From Streptomyces bathyalis (GTDB lineage Bacteria; Actinomycetota; Actinomycetes; Streptomycetales; Streptomycetaceae), in contig NZ_CP048882.1 in the NCBI RefSeq assembly GCF_015910445.1, positions 3,658,001-3,722,000 on the forward strand: a stretch of DNA of 64,000 nt, read 5' to 3'. The position numbers were made by a program, and so were the translations under genes. The notes beneath the pieces were generated by a model. The model ran no database searches. It had not been told where the DNA came from and was given only the letters and a program-made list of their open reading frames with translations. Shown here one piece after another: positions 25,310 through 34,611 of the stretch. How positions within the stretch are numbered: the first letter of the stretch is position 1; each line of letters begins with the position of its first letter.

Positions 25310-26745
25310 GCGGCGACCCCCTCGGGCTCGGCGGTCGGCCGGACTTGGGAACGGGCGGCGGGCGCGGGCTGCGACGCGGCGGGCACGGACGGAACGGCGG
25401 CCGGAAGCACGGCGGGCAGCGCGTCCACCAGGTTCGTGAAGTCGCGCAGCACGGTGCGCGCGTCGGCGGCGGAGAGCAGGCAGAGCGCCGCCATCGTGTT
25501 CGCTCCGCCGACGGGATCGTAGACCGGCACGGTGCTGCCGTCGGGCAGCGAACTCTCCGGAACCACCGAGAGGTTGCTGCCCTCGCTCAGCGCGACGGCC
25601 TCCTTCGCCACGGGGAAGTCCCAGACCCTGCGGTCCCGCCAGGCCTCGCCCTGGCCGTCCACCGCGAGGACGACGAGGGAACCCGCCGCTCCCCGCGCCT
25701 GCCCGGGGCCGAGGGCCCGTTCGGGCCAGTCGACCGGGCGGCCCAGGAGGTGGTCCACGAGCATGCCGACGAGGTCGAGCCGGAAGACCTCCTCGATCTG
25801 CGGGACCGTCATCGCGCCGCCGAACCGGGCCGCCGTCTCGATCAGCCACATGCGCCCGCCGGCGCCGAGCTTGATCTCGGTGTGCGTACCGCAGTCGCGA
25901 AGGCCGAGGGCGTCCACGGCCTCCCGGGCGAGGGCGACGACGCGGTCCTGGAGGTCCGCGGGGAGCAACGCGGGGGTGATGCTGGCACGTTCGGTGAACG
26001 GTTCCACCGTGGGCATCCGTCCGCTGACGCAGACCGGGTGGAAGACGCCGCCGGCCACCACGCCCTCGACGCTGACGTAGTCGCCCCAGCCGGGCTCGTC
26101 GAACCACTGCTCGGTGGTACCGGTGACGATCTGCTCGACCACGAAGTGCGCGTCCGCTTCGGCCACATGGAGTTCCGCGAACCCCAACTGGGCGGACTCG
26201 GCCATCACTTCACGCGAGCGCTGCCAGGCGGCGTCGGCCTCCTGCGGGGATCCGATGATCTGGTGGGCGGTGGAGCCCGCGCTCCAGGCCGCCTTCAGCA
26301 GCATGGGCAGGGGCAGGGTGGCGGCGGCCTCGTGAAGGTCCGCCTGCGTGGCGACGGGGCGGAACTCCGGCTGCGGCAGGCCACGCCGATGCCAGGTGTG
26401 CCGCATCATCCGCTTGTCGCGGGCGAGGGCGGCGGCGCCCCCCGGCCCGGCGAGGCCGAGCACCTCGCAGGCCTCGGCGACGGCCACGACCGCGTACTCG
26501 GAGAAGGTGAGCACCGCGTCCGCACCGACTGCCTCTGCTCGCGAGACGATCAGCGAGACCAGGTCGCGCGGCTGCGCTTCGGCGGGCGTCACAACCGATG
26601 CGCACAGCTCTCCGGCGGACGCCGCGATCGCGGACGGAAGCGCGCTGAGCGCCAGCAGATGCACTTCCGCTCTCGCGGCCGCCCTGGAGAGGACGTGACC
26701 GAGCGGCGGACCACCCTTGGCGTGCACCAACAGCACTGTGCTCAC
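25306..26745 (-). CDS. ATP-grasp carboxylate-amine/thiol ligase-like protein
   Basis: 479-residue ATP-grasp protein. N-terminal pre-ATP domain STVLLVHAKGGPPLGHVL, central DKRMMRHTWHRRGLPQPEFR, the nucleotide-binding PLPMLLKAAWSAGSTAHQII (Lys), then GTTEQWFDEPGWGDYVSVEG, and the metal motif LIETAARFGGAM. The usual E-x-N of the metal site reads E-T-A here, as in a subset of family members. A 35-residue Ala/Pro tail follows. GTG at 26745. First gene of a coupled operon with the dikinase and MFS genes. Likely joins a carboxylate to an amine via an acyl-phosphate; substrate unknown. Confidence 0.85.
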   Translation of the reverse strand: MSTVLLVHAKGGPPLGHVLSRAAARAEVHLLALSALPSAIAASAGELCASVVTPAEAQPRDLVSLIVSRAEAVGADAVLTFSEYAVVAVAEACEVLGLAGPGGAAALARDKRMMRHTWHRRGLPQPEFRPVATQADLHEAAATLPLPMLLKAAWSAGSTAHQIIGSPQEADAAWQRSREVMAESAQLGFAELHVAEADAHFVVEQIVTGTTEQWFDEPGWGDYVSVEGVVAGGVFHPVCVSGRMPTVEPFTERASITPALLPADLQDRVVALAREAVDALGLRDCGTHTEIKLGAGGRMWLIETAARFGGAMTVPQIEEVFRLDLVGMLVDHLLGRPVDWPERALGPGQARGAAGSLVVLAVDGQGEAWRDRRVWDFPVAKEAVALSEGSNLSVVPESSLPDGSTVPVYDPVGGANTMAALCLLSAADARTVLRDFTNLVDALPAVLPAAVPSVPAASQPAPAARSQVRPTAEPEGVAA

Positions 26746-27146
26746 TGGAGTTCGTCTCCCATCGCTTGTCCTGTCGAGGTCCCGAGCGATGGCTCGGCCC
26801 CGCTGACCGGCCGCCGGGCCGGTTCCGCCCCTGCTCTCGGACCGCGACCGGGGCATAGGATTGCTCAACGCGCGTAGATCACGGCAGGTAACCGGCGGCA
26901 CACTCAAGGGAATCAGACCGCGGATCGCAGAATTGCCGCGGAAGCGGGGCACCGGTCAGGCAAATGCCAAAGTCGCGGACATCGCCGAGCAATGGTGAAC
27001 GCCGGTGATCACATCCGGGCGCCTCGCCGGGGATGCGCTCACAATTCGCAGTCGGCCGGAAACCGGGCATGGGCGGGACCGGCAGGGGATAGGCATCGCC
27101 GTGCCACCTCCGGCCGGACGGTGGAAACACTGACGGAAAGGTCTTC
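26746..27146. promoter_or_regulatory. 401-base divergent region (ATP-grasp operon / LuxR regulator)
   Basis: No gene recognised. It must hold promoters for both directions. I see no strong dyad. ORFs crossing it are antisense shadows. Confidence 0.5.
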
Positions 27147-28439
27147 GTGGACGACTCCGGTATCAGAGCACTGCTGGAGCACCTCCCCGTCTCCTGGTGG
27201 GAGGCCGACGAGCAGTGGCACCTCCTGGAGAAGGGCGGCGGCGCCTTCGCCGACCTGCCCACCGCGCAGCGCTTCCTCGACCGCATGCGCCAGGAGATGG
27301 CCTCGCCGGGACACTCCCTCGAAGACGGCCACTGCCTGGTCCACTTCGACGGCCGGAACTTCGACGTGAGGTGGCCGCCGGACGAGAGCCGGGGCCAGGG
27401 CTGCACCCGCGGACTCGCGGTCGAGGCCGATGCCCGGCCCGCAGGCGGCCGCCGCTACGCCGCCTTCGCGGAGTTCGCCGACTTCGCCCCGGCCGCGGCC
27501 TTCATACGCGACCCCGACGGGTGCTACCTGTGGGCCAACCACTCCTACGCCCACCTCTACGGCACCACACCCGAGCGGGTCGTCGGCAGCCGCATCGAGG
27601 ACTTCGACTCCCCCTCCGACGCCGCGCAGTTCCGCGCTCTGGACCAGGAGATCCTCAGCAGAGGCAAGCCGGTGCGCCACACCCTGAGCTACCACCGCCC
27701 GGACGGCATAGGGCAGGCCGCCGGCCACCGCTTCCCCGTCCGGGAGAACGGCCAGATCTGCGTGGCCGGGATCTACGTCGACATCACCGAGCACACCCGC
27801 GCCATGAACCAGCGCCGGGAGGCCGAGGAGAACCTGCGGGCCCTGCGCGACCACAGCGGTCTGCCCTGCGCGCTGCTCTCCGCCAACGGCCGCATCGAGC
27901 AGGCCAGTACGGCCGCCGCCGAGCTGTTCCGCGAACGTCTGTCCGACCTCGTCGGCCGCCGCGCGCACACCCTCCTCGCCGCCGCGACCGACCTGCCCCA
28001 ACTGCGCCTCGTGTGGGAGGGGTTGATCACCCGCCGCGTCAGACGCGTGGAAACCTCCGCCGTGCTCCTCGATGCCCGGGGACGGCAGCGCCGCGCGCAG
28101 CTCCACCTGACCACGGTGGGCCGGTCCGCGGGTCGCGCCACCCACGTATGGGCAGTCGTCACCCACCAGAGCCTCGCCCACGACGCCCACCCGCCGCTGA
28201 CCGCCGCGCAGGTCCGCATACTGTCCCTCCTCGCGGAGGGCAGCACCAACGGCGAGATCGCCACCTCCCTGAAGCTCTCCCGGCAGGCCGTCGACTACCA
28301 CCTCAGCCGGCTGCGCGACCTCTTGGGCGCCGCGACCAGACCCGCACTCGTCGCCCGTGCCTACGTCCTCGGCATCCTCGCCCCCCACGCCTGGCCCCCG
28401 CGCCCGGCCACGGCCGCCCAACCCCTCAATTCCCCTTGA
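27147..28439 (+). CDS. PAS-domain LuxR-family transcriptional regulator
   Basis: 430-residue regulator. The N-terminal 110 residues are unassigned (DSGIRALLEHLPVSWWEADE). A PAS fold follows (about 110-225: AAAFIRDPDGCYLWANHSYA ... GIYVDITEHTRAMNQ), then a second PAS-like region (about 235-345: SGLPCALLSANGRIEQASTA). The C-terminus is a LuxR HTH (LTAAQVRILSLLAEGSTNGE ... SRQAVDYHLSRLRDLLG). GTG start at 27147. Divergent from the ATP-grasp operon, which it probably controls. The signal is unknown; PAS domains can bind haem, flavin or small ligands. Confidence 0.88.
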   Translation: MDDSGIRALLEHLPVSWWEADEQWHLLEKGGGAFADLPTAQRFLDRMRQEMASPGHSLEDGHCLVHFDGRNFDVRWPPDESRGQGCTRGLAVEADARPAGGRRYAAFAEFADFAPAAAFIRDPDGCYLWANHSYAHLYGTTPERVVGSRIEDFDSPSDAAQFRALDQEILSRGKPVRHTLSYHRPDGIGQAAGHRFPVRENGQICVAGIYVDITEHTRAMNQRREAEENLRALRDHSGLPCALLSANGRIEQASTAAAELFRERLSDLVGRRAHTLLAAATDLPQLRLVWEGLITRRVRRVETSAVLLDARGRQRRAQLHLTTVGRSAGRATHVWAVVTHQSLAHDAHPPLTAAQVRILSLLAEGSTNGEIATSLKLSRQAVDYHLSRLRDLLGAATRPALVARAYVLGILAPHAWPPRPATAAQPLNSP

Positions 28440-28733
28440 GGCGGCGTCCGTTCAGCGAGTCGCATGGCCGCCGGCGCATGAGTGCCGCTGATCTCCGGCC
28501 GGGGGTGCGGCGGACGCCGAGACCCGTTCGGGGTGAGCCCAGCCCGCGTTCGGTGTGAACCTGTTCTGTGAGCCCGTTCGATGGGAGCCCGTTCGACGGG
28601 ACGCAGCGCACCGGTACGCGAGGACCCTCGCGCCCGGTGACCCTGGTTCCGGCTGGGCCGGTCACGGGCGCGGCGATGAATTCTTCCGGCCCGGAGAGTC
28701 TCGCCACCGTTGCCCACCGAATCGGAGGCCCCC

Positions 28734-29378
28734 GTGGCTCAGCTCCTGAGAGTGCAGAACTTCAACGTCTCAAGTGACGGCATCGGTGCCGGTGAGGACC
28801 AGACCCTTGAGCGCCCCTTCGGCCACGTCGAGCCCGAGCGGCTGTTCGCCTGGGCCGGCGCCACGGCGAGCTGGCCCATGCGCACCGACCCCGGCGGAAG
28901 CCGCGGCCTCGACGACTACTTCACGCGGGACTACCCACGCAACATCGGCGCCGAAATCATGGGCCGCAACAAGTTCGGGCCCCAGCGGGGGCCCTGGAAG
29001 GACCATGAGTGGCGCGGCTGGTGGGGCGACGAGCCACCGTTCCACACTCCCGTGTTCGTCATGACCCACCATCAGCGTCCTTCGTTCACGCTCTCCGACA
29101 CGACGTTCCACTTCGTCGACGGGGACCCGGCCACGGTCCTGGAGCAGGCGCGGGAGGCGGCGCAGGGCATGGACGTCCGGCTCGGCGGCGGGGTCACCAC
29201 CATCCGTGAGTTCCTCGACGCCGACCTCGTCGACACCCTGCATGTCGCGGTCTCGCCGGTGACGCTCGGGTCCGGGCTACGGCTGTGGGAGTCCCCGGAT
29301 GAGCTGAGCGACCGATTCCATCTCGAGGTCGTGCCCAGCCCGAGCGGCGTGACCCATCACCTGCTCTGGCGAAAGTGA
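28734..29378 (+). CDS. dihydrofolate reductase (RibD C-terminal) family protein
   Basis: 214-residue RibD_C-like protein. Signature regions: NFNVSSDGIGAGEDQT, the EIMGRNKFGPQRGPW loop, PVFVMTHHQRPSFTLSDTTF, the NADP-like loop DVRLGGGVTTIREFLDADLV and the C-terminal HVAVSPVTLGSGLRLWE. Such proteins reduce pterin- or flavin-like compounds; this clade is mostly uncharacterised. I chose GTG 28734 because GGAGG lies six bases upstream; a TTG at 28710 is also in frame. Confidence 0.85.
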   Translation: MAQLLRVQNFNVSSDGIGAGEDQTLERPFGHVEPERLFAWAGATASWPMRTDPGGSRGLDDYFTRDYPRNIGAEIMGRNKFGPQRGPWKDHEWRGWWGDEPPFHTPVFVMTHHQRPSFTLSDTTFHFVDGDPATVLEQAREAAQGMDVRLGGGVTTIREFLDADLVDTLHVAVSPVTLGSGLRLWESPDELSDRFHLEVVPSPSGVTHHLLWRK

Positions 29379-29410
29379 CACGAGGGTCCACCGAGGCAGG
29401 GCGAATTCAC

Positions 29411-29512
29411 GTGGTGGATATGAAAGCGGCTGCGCGCAAGGTCTTCGACGCGTACGACCTCGATGGCGACGGCACGATGTCGTTCGAGGAGTTCGGGGGC
29501 CCGCCGGACTGA
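29411..29512 (+). pseudogene. tiny EF-hand ORF, probable remnant of a calmodulin-like protein
   Basis: A 33-codon frame encodes a single canonical EF-hand: helix KAAARKVFDAYD, loop DLDGDGTMSFEE with Asp/Asp/Asp/Glu at the calcium ligand positions, then F. Streptomyces EF-hand proteins usually have two to four such hands, so this looks like a truncated survivor, though a small functional peptide is possible. The start could be GTG 29411 or 29414, or an in-frame GTG at 29375 overlapping the preceding stop. GAGGCAGGG lies upstream. Confidence 0.5.
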
Positions 29513-29564
29513 CCTCTACAGGCACGGTGCCGTGTCAGCAGTCCCCCGGAAAACGTGAACGTCC

Positions 29565-31097
29565 CTACGTCTGCGCCATGTCCACGAAGCGCGAGTAGTG
29601 CCCCTGGAAGGCCACCGTGATCGTCGCCGTCGGACCGTTGCGGTGCTTCGCCACGATCAGGTCCGCCTCCCCCGCGCGCGGCGACTCCTTCTCGTACGCG
29701 TCCTCACGGTGCAGCAGAACGACCATGTCGGCATCCTGCTCGATCGAACCCGACTCGCGGAGGTCGGAGACCATCGGCTTCTTGTCCGTGCGCTGCTCCG
29801 GACCACGGTTGAGCTGCGACAGCGCGATCACCGGAACCTCGAGCTCCTTCGCGAGCAGCTTCAGGTTCCGGGACATCTCCGAGACCTCCTGCTGACGGCT
29901 CTCGGGACGCCGCGAACTGCCCGTCTGCATCAGCTGGAGATAGTCGATCACGACCAGCTTCAGGTCGTTCCGCTGCTTCAGCCGGCGGCACTTCGCCCTG
30001 ATCTCCATCATCGACAGGTTCGGGGAGTCGTCGATGTACAGCGGCGCCTCCGTCACCTGGGGCATCTGGCGCGCCAGCCGTGTCCAGTCCTCGTCCGTCA
30101 TCGACCCCGACCGCATGTGGTGCAGCGCCACGCGCGCCTCCGCCGACAGCAGCCGCATCGCGATCTCGTTGCGCCCCATCTCCAGCGAGAAGATCACGCT
30201 CGGCATGTTGTGCCTCACGGAGCAGGCCCGGGCGAAATCCAGGGCAAGGGTCGATTTCCCCATGGCGGGCCTTGCCGCGATGACGATCATCTGGCCCGGG
30301 TGGAGCCCGTTCGTCAGCGAGTCGAGGTCGGTGAAGCCGGTGGGCACACCTGTCATCTGGCCGCTGCGCGAGCCGATCGCCTCGATCTCGTCGAGGGCGC
30401 CCTCCATGATGTCGCCGAGGGGGAGGTAATCCTCCGACGTGCGCTGCTCGGTGACCGAATAGATCTCCGCCTGGGCGGAGTTGACGATGTCGTCGACGTC
30501 GCCGTCGGCCGCGTATCCCATCTGAGTGATCCGGGTGCCCGCCTCGACGAGCCGCCGCAGCACCGCCCGCTCGTGGACGATCTCCGCGTAGTACTCGGCG
30601 TTGGCCGCCGTGGGCACCGTCTGCACGAGGGAGTGGACGTAGCCCGGCCCGCCGACGCGGCTGATCTCGCCACGCCGGGTGAGTTCGGCGGTGACGGTGA
30701 TCGGGTCGGCCGGCTCACCCTTGGCGTAGAGGTCGAGGATCGCCTCGTAGACGGTCTCGTGCGCGGGGCGGTAGAAGTCGTGACCCTTGAGGACCTCGAC
30801 GACGTCGGCGATGGCGTCCTTGGAGAGCATCATGCCGCCGAGCACGGACTGTTCGGCCTCGAGGTCCTGCGGCGGCACGCGCTCGAAGGAGACGGACGCG
30901 GGTGCCGGGGAGTGTTCCTCCGTGCCCCGGTCGTGGCGCTCGCCGCGCCCGTTGCCGCCCGATCCGTTGTGGCCGCCCTGCCCGTGCTGACGGCTGCGGG
31001 CAGCGGGGAAGCGGTCGCCGTGGGCGGGACGCGCGGCACTGCGGGTTGCGGATTCCGACGCCCAGGGGTCCTCGACCTGTTCGGGCTGCTGAGTCAC
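29565..31097 (-). CDS. dnaB: replicative DNA helicase DnaB
   Basis: 510-residue hexameric helicase that unwinds DNA at the replication fork. A disordered head of about 70 residues (His/Gly/Arg-rich) precedes the DnaB N-terminal domain (FERVPPQDLEAEQSVLGGMM), then the RecA-like domain with Walker A ARPAMGKST (275-283), LVVIDYLQLMQ (Walker B) and SGSIEQDADMVVLLHRED. No intein is present, unlike some actinobacterial dnaB genes. The start is GTG 31097. Lies near the ribosomal-protein/ssb group, as in S. coelicolor. Confidence 0.98.
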   Translation of the reverse strand: MTQQPEQVEDPWASESATRSAARPAHGDRFPAARSRQHGQGGHNGSGGNGRGERHDRGTEEHSPAPASVSFERVPPQDLEAEQSVLGGMMLSKDAIADVVEVLKGHDFYRPAHETVYEAILDLYAKGEPADPITVTAELTRRGEISRVGGPGYVHSLVQTVPTAANAEYYAEIVHERAVLRRLVEAGTRITQMGYAADGDVDDIVNSAQAEIYSVTEQRTSEDYLPLGDIMEGALDEIEAIGSRSGQMTGVPTGFTDLDSLTNGLHPGQMIVIAARPAMGKSTLALDFARACSVRHNMPSVIFSLEMGRNEIAMRLLSAEARVALHHMRSGSMTDEDWTRLARQMPQVTEAPLYIDDSPNLSMMEIRAKCRRLKQRNDLKLVVIDYLQLMQTGSSRRPESRQQEVSEMSRNLKLLAKELEVPVIALSQLNRGPEQRTDKKPMVSDLRESGSIEQDADMVVLLHREDAYEKESPRAGEADLIVAKHRNGPTATITVAFQGHYSRFVDMAQT

Positions 31098-31576
31098 GCG
31101 TTCACCTCCTCCCCGTCCTGGTGATCAAGCACGACCGGACCTGACCGCAGTGCCCCTCTTTCTTACGGCACGGCTCTGACAATGGCCGCCCGGCTCTCCA
31201 TCGGCGCGTCGGGACAACGGAGTTGACGAGGGGTTTGTGGGGCGGGCGACTGCCCACGTTATGGGGACGAGTAGGCGTCAGCCAATCTTGTTATCCACAG
31301 GGTGATGTGGACGGTGGACAAGTTTCTGTGGAGAAGACCGCGAAAGCTGTGTACGGCACGGGGGACAGCCCTGTGGAGAAGTCGGGTCCCGCCCACGCCG
31401 ACCACCTCTGACCTGTGACGACGGCATCCACTGCCTGTGCGGGGAAAAAAGTCGGCCCTCGAACCAGGATCGTTACGCGGCTTGGCGCACAGTTGCCGCA
31501 CACGCACGCGAGCCCCACACGAGTAATAGTCAGTATCCCCTTGCAGCCATTACTTGTGGATGCTTGGATCGAACCC
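31098..31576. promoter_or_regulatory. 479-base divergent region between dnaB and MATE gene with DnaA-box-like sites
   Basis: No gene recognised. Contains TTATCCACA at 31291-31299 and, on the minus strand, TTGTCCACC (31313-31321) and TTCTCCACA twice (31327-31335 and 31372-31380). These are exact or near matches to the DnaA box, within about 90 bases. They may let DnaA regulate dnaB transcription. Confidence 0.5.
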
Positions 31577-32917
31577 ATGAACGACCCTGCTGCCACACGT
31601 TCCACCATGCGGCGCCACGACCGCGAAATCGTCGCGCTGGCACTCCCCGCCTTCGGCGCCCTCGTCGCCGAACCTCTCTTCGTCATGGTGGACAGCGCCA
31701 TCGTCGGCCACTTGGGAACCCCCCAACTCGCGGGCCTCGGGGTGGCGGCGGCACTGCTGCAGACCGGGGTCAACATCTTCGTCTTCCTCGCCTACGCCAC
31801 CACCGCCGCCGTGGCCCGGCGCGTCGGCGCCGGCGATCTCCCCGCGGCCATCCGCCAGGGCATGGACGGCATTTGGCTCGCTCTGCTGCTCGGCCTGGCC
31901 GTGATCGTCGTGGTGCTGCCGGGTGCTCCGCTGCTCGTCGACCTCTTCGGTGCCTCGGCCACCGCGGCCCCGCACGGCGAGACCTATCTGCGCATCAGTT
32001 CGCTCGGCATCCCCGCGATGCTCGTCGTGCTCGCGGCGACCGGTGTGCTGAGGGGTCTTCAGGACACAAAGACGCCCCTGTATGTGGCGGTGGGCGGCTT
32101 CTCCGCGAACGCGGCCCTGAACGTGCTGCTCGTCTACGGGTTCGGGCTCGGCATCGCGGGCTCCGCCTGGGGGACCGTGCTGGCGCAGTGGGCGATGGCC
32201 GCGGTGTATCTGTTCGTGGTCGTACGCGGTGCGCGTCGGCACGGCGCGTCCCTGCGTCCGGACCTGGCAGGTGTACGGGCGTGCGCGCAGGCGGGTACGC
32301 CTTTGCTGATCCGCACACTCTCGCTGCGTGCCGTGCTGATGATCGCGACAGCGGTCGCGGCACGGCTGGGCGACGCGGACATCGCGGCGCATCAGATCGC
32401 GCTGACTCTCTGGTCGTTGCTGGCGTTCGCCCTGGACGCGATCGCCATCGCGGGACAGGCGATCATCGGGCGGTACCTGGGCGCCGGGGACGAGGCGGGT
32501 GCGCGGGCGGCGTGCCGGCGGATGGTGCAGTGGGGCGTGGTCACGGGTGTGGTGCTGGGTCTGCTGGTCGCGGCGGCGCGGCCGTTCTTCATGCCGCTGT
32601 TCACGTCCGACGGTGCGGTGATCGGCGAACTGACGCCCGCGCTGCTGGTGGTCGCGGTGACGCAGCCGATCGCCGGTGTGGTGTTCGTGCTGGACGGTGT
32701 GCTGATGGGCGCGGGTGACGGTCCGTATCTTGCGGCGGCGATGCTGGTGACCCTGGCGGTGTTCGCGCCGGTGGCACTGCTCGTCCCGCTGGTGGGGGGC
32801 GGTCTGACAGCGCTGTGGTGGACGATCGCGGGCGTGATGATGGGCGTGCGGCTGGTGACGCTGTGGGTGCGCGCCCGCTCCGGCCGCTGGGTCGTGACCG
32901 GTGCCGTACGGGCCTGA
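31577..32917 (+). CDS. MATE-family efflux transporter
   Basis: 446-residue, 12-helix MATE antiporter. N-terminal REIVALALPAFGALVAEPLF and VDSAIVGHLGTPQLAGLGVA, then the second-half repeat SLRAVLMIATAVAARLGDAD and IAAHQIALTLWSLLAFALDA. ATG 31577 chosen (MNDPAATRS); the upstream frame is not protein-like. It exports cationic drugs or metabolites using Na+ or H+. Converges with rplI, with a strong terminator between. Confidence 0.93.
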   Translation: MNDPAATRSTMRRHDREIVALALPAFGALVAEPLFVMVDSAIVGHLGTPQLAGLGVAAALLQTGVNIFVFLAYATTAAVARRVGAGDLPAAIRQGMDGIWLALLLGLAVIVVVLPGAPLLVDLFGASATAAPHGETYLRISSLGIPAMLVVLAATGVLRGLQDTKTPLYVAVGGFSANAALNVLLVYGFGLGIAGSAWGTVLAQWAMAAVYLFVVVRGARRHGASLRPDLAGVRACAQAGTPLLIRTLSLRAVLMIATAVAARLGDADIAAHQIALTLWSLLAFALDAIAIAGQAIIGRYLGAGDEAGARAACRRMVQWGVVTGVVLGLLVAAARPFFMPLFTSDGAVIGELTPALLVVAVTQPIAGVVFVLDGVLMGAGDGPYLAAAMLVTLAVFAPVALLVPLVGGGLTALWWTIAGVMMGVRLVTLWVRARSGRWVVTGAVRA

Positions 32918-33014
32918 CCCCGCGCAGGGCCGCCGCGATCCGCCGACCTCGAACCGGTGCCGTTGCCCTCAGCCGGCGCATGAGCCCGCCCGGAAAAGGC
33001 ACCGCGAACATGAA

Positions 33015-33055
33015 CGGAGGGCCGTACTCCCTGACTTCAGGGGTACGGCCCTCCG
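33015..33055. terminator. bidirectional terminator between MATE gene and rplI
   Basis: Thirteen-base perfect arms CGGAGGGCCGTAC / GTACGGCCCTCCG. The loop itself contains CCCTGA-CT-TCAGGG, extending the stem to a nearly continuous 41-base hairpin. Confidence 0.85.
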
Positions 33056-33110
33056 CTGTTGCCGTTGCCGGCCGGAGTTCGCTGCCGTTCCGTTCAGCCG
33101 TGGCGGCTGA

Positions 33111-33557
33111 TCAGGCGGCGAGGACCTCGATGTCGATCTTTGCGGCCACCTCGGCGTGCAGACGCACCGAGACCTGGTGGGAGCCCAGGGTCTTGATGGG
33201 TGCACCCACCTCGATGCGGCGCTTGTCGATCTCCGGGCCGCCGGCTTCCTTGACGGCACCGGCGATGTCGGCCGGGGTCACGGAGCCGAAGAGACGGCCC
33301 TGGTCGCCGGCCCGGACCTTCAGACGCACGTTGGCGCCCTCGATCCGGGTCTTGATCTCGTTGGCCTGCTCGATCGTGGCGATCTCGTGGATCTTGCGGG
33401 CGCGGCGGATCTGCTCGACGTCCTTCTCCCCGCCCTTGGTCCACCGGATGGCGACGCGGCGCGGGATCAGGTAATTGCGTGCGTAGCCGTCGCGGACCTC
33501 CACGACATCGCCCGCGGCACCGAGGCCGGACACCTCGTTGGTCAGGATGATCTTCAT
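33111..33557 (-). CDS. rplI: 50S ribosomal protein L9
   Basis: 148-residue L9, which binds 23S rRNA and bridges to neighbouring ribosomes. N-terminal [20 protein letters not shown] and [19 protein letters not shown], a long connecting helix, then the C-terminal domain ([20 protein letters not shown]). It is the last gene of the rpsF-ssb-rpsR-rplI operon; 18 bases separate it from rpsR. Confidence 0.98.
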   Translation of the reverse strand: MKIILTNEVSGLGAAGDVVEVRDGYARNYLIPRRVAIRWTKGGEKDVEQIRRARKIHEIATIEQANEIKTRIEGANVRLKVRAGDQGRLFGSVTPADIAGAVKEAGGPEIDKRRIEVGAPIKTLGSHQVSVRLHAEVAAKIDIEVLAA

Positions 33558-33575
33558 CTGTCGGTCACCCTTCCC

Positions 33576-33812
33576 TTATCGAGCGGTCGAGGTGTAGGGC
33601 AGCAGCGCCATCTCACGGCTGTTCTTGACGGCCGTGGCGACGTCGCGCTGGTGCTGGGTGCAGTTGCCGGTGACTCGGCGGGCACGGATCTTGCCGCGGT
33701 CGGAAATGAACTTCCGCAGCAGGTTCGTGTCCTTGTAGTCGACGTAGTTGATCTTCTCCTTGCAGAACACGCAAACCTTCTTCTTGGGCTTGCGAGCAGG
33801 CGGCTTCGCCAT
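33576..33812 (-). CDS. rpsR: 30S ribosomal protein S18
   Basis: 78-residue S18, partner of S6 on the platform of the small subunit. The N-terminus carries [19 protein letters not shown], so the CxxC pair is intact, with another Cys in [12 protein letters not shown]. This fits the zinc-binding C+ form; streptomycetes often keep a second, zinc-free copy elsewhere. Preceded by CGGAGAGAGAC. Between ssb and rplI. Confidence 0.98.
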   Translation of the reverse strand: MAKPPARKPKKKVCVFCKEKINYVDYKDTNLLRKFISDRGKIRARRVTGNCTQHQRDVATAVKNSREMALLPYTSTAR

Positions 33813-33922
33813 GTCTCTCTCCGTTGAAATTCAAGAAGTGTGCAGCTGTCTGGCCCTGCCCTGACCGACCGCGGGTGCTCCGCGGCGGTCTTTCCGGCCG
33901 GTACGCGCGGGTGCGCGTCCTG

Positions 33923-34492
33923 TCAGAAGGGGGGCTCGTCCGAGTAGCCGCCGCCGGAGCCGCCGCCCCAGCCGCCTCCGCCGCCACCCTGGCCGCCGCC
34001 TGCCGGTGCGCCGGTCGCCCACGGGTCGCCCGCGGGTGCGCCGCCGCCCTGCTGGCCGCCGCCCTGGCCTCCGCCCCAGCCGCCGCCACCCTGGCCGCCG
34101 CCGAAGCCGCCGCCCTGGCCACCTCGGCCCGTGGTCTTGGTGATCTTGGCGGTGGCATTGCGGAGGCTGGCGCCGACCTCGTCGACGTCCAGCTCGTAGA
34201 CCGTGCGCTTGATGCCCTCGCGGTCCTCGTACGAACGCTGCTTGAGGCGGCCCTGTACGACGACGCGCGTCCCCTTGGTGAGGGACTCGGCGACGTTCTC
34301 CGCCGCCTGCCGCCAGACCGAGCAGGTCAGGAAGAGGCTCTCGCCGTCCTTCCACTCGTTGGTCTGGCGGTCGAAGGTGCGGGGGGTGGACGCGACACGG
34401 AACTTCGCGACCGCCGCACCGGAGGGGGTGAAGCGCAGCTCGGGGTCGTCGACAAGATTGCCGACGACCGTGATGACGGTCTCGCCTGCCAT
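33923..34492 (-). CDS. ssb: single-stranded DNA-binding protein SSB
   Basis: 189-residue SSB that coats single-stranded DNA during replication and repair. The OB fold fills residues 1-115 ([20 protein letters not shown] ... [19 protein letters not shown]). A Gly/Gln-rich linker of about 60 residues follows. The acidic tip ends in DEPPF, the motif that docks partner proteins. Between rpsF and rpsR as usual. Confidence 0.98.
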   Translation of the reverse strand: MAGETVITVVGNLVDDPELRFTPSGAAVAKFRVASTPRTFDRQTNEWKDGESLFLTCSVWRQAAENVAESLTKGTRVVVQGRLKQRSYEDREGIKRTVYELDVDEVGASLRNATAKITKTTGRGGQGGGFGGGQGGGGWGGGQGGGQQGGGAPAGDPWATGAPAGGGQGGGGGGWGGGSGGGYSDEPPF

Positions 34493-34611
34493 GGGGAACC
34501 TCTCGGCGGGGTGCTGCTGGCTGCTTGTGGCTTCTGTGGCTCGTGCTGTGGCTTGCTGCTACTCGGTGTCCGGTGCTGTGCCCGTCCGTGGTGCCCTGTG
34601 TGCCGTGAGGC

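Noticed and set aside
21894..26745. Rifampin phosphotransferase or phosphonate cluster
   Set aside because: The domain order differs from rifampin phosphotransferase (ATP domain first, His domain last), and no PEP mutase or phosphonate enzyme is present.
25345..26877. 510-codon plus-strand open frame over the ATP-grasp gene
   Set aside because: Antisense shadow caused by high GC at third positions; Gly/Arg/His-rich with no domain.
31098..31576. Replication origin at the DnaA-box cluster
   Set aside because: Only four boxes and no dnaA or dnaN gene beside it. In Streptomyces oriC lies between dnaA and dnaN, which should be beyond the right edge.
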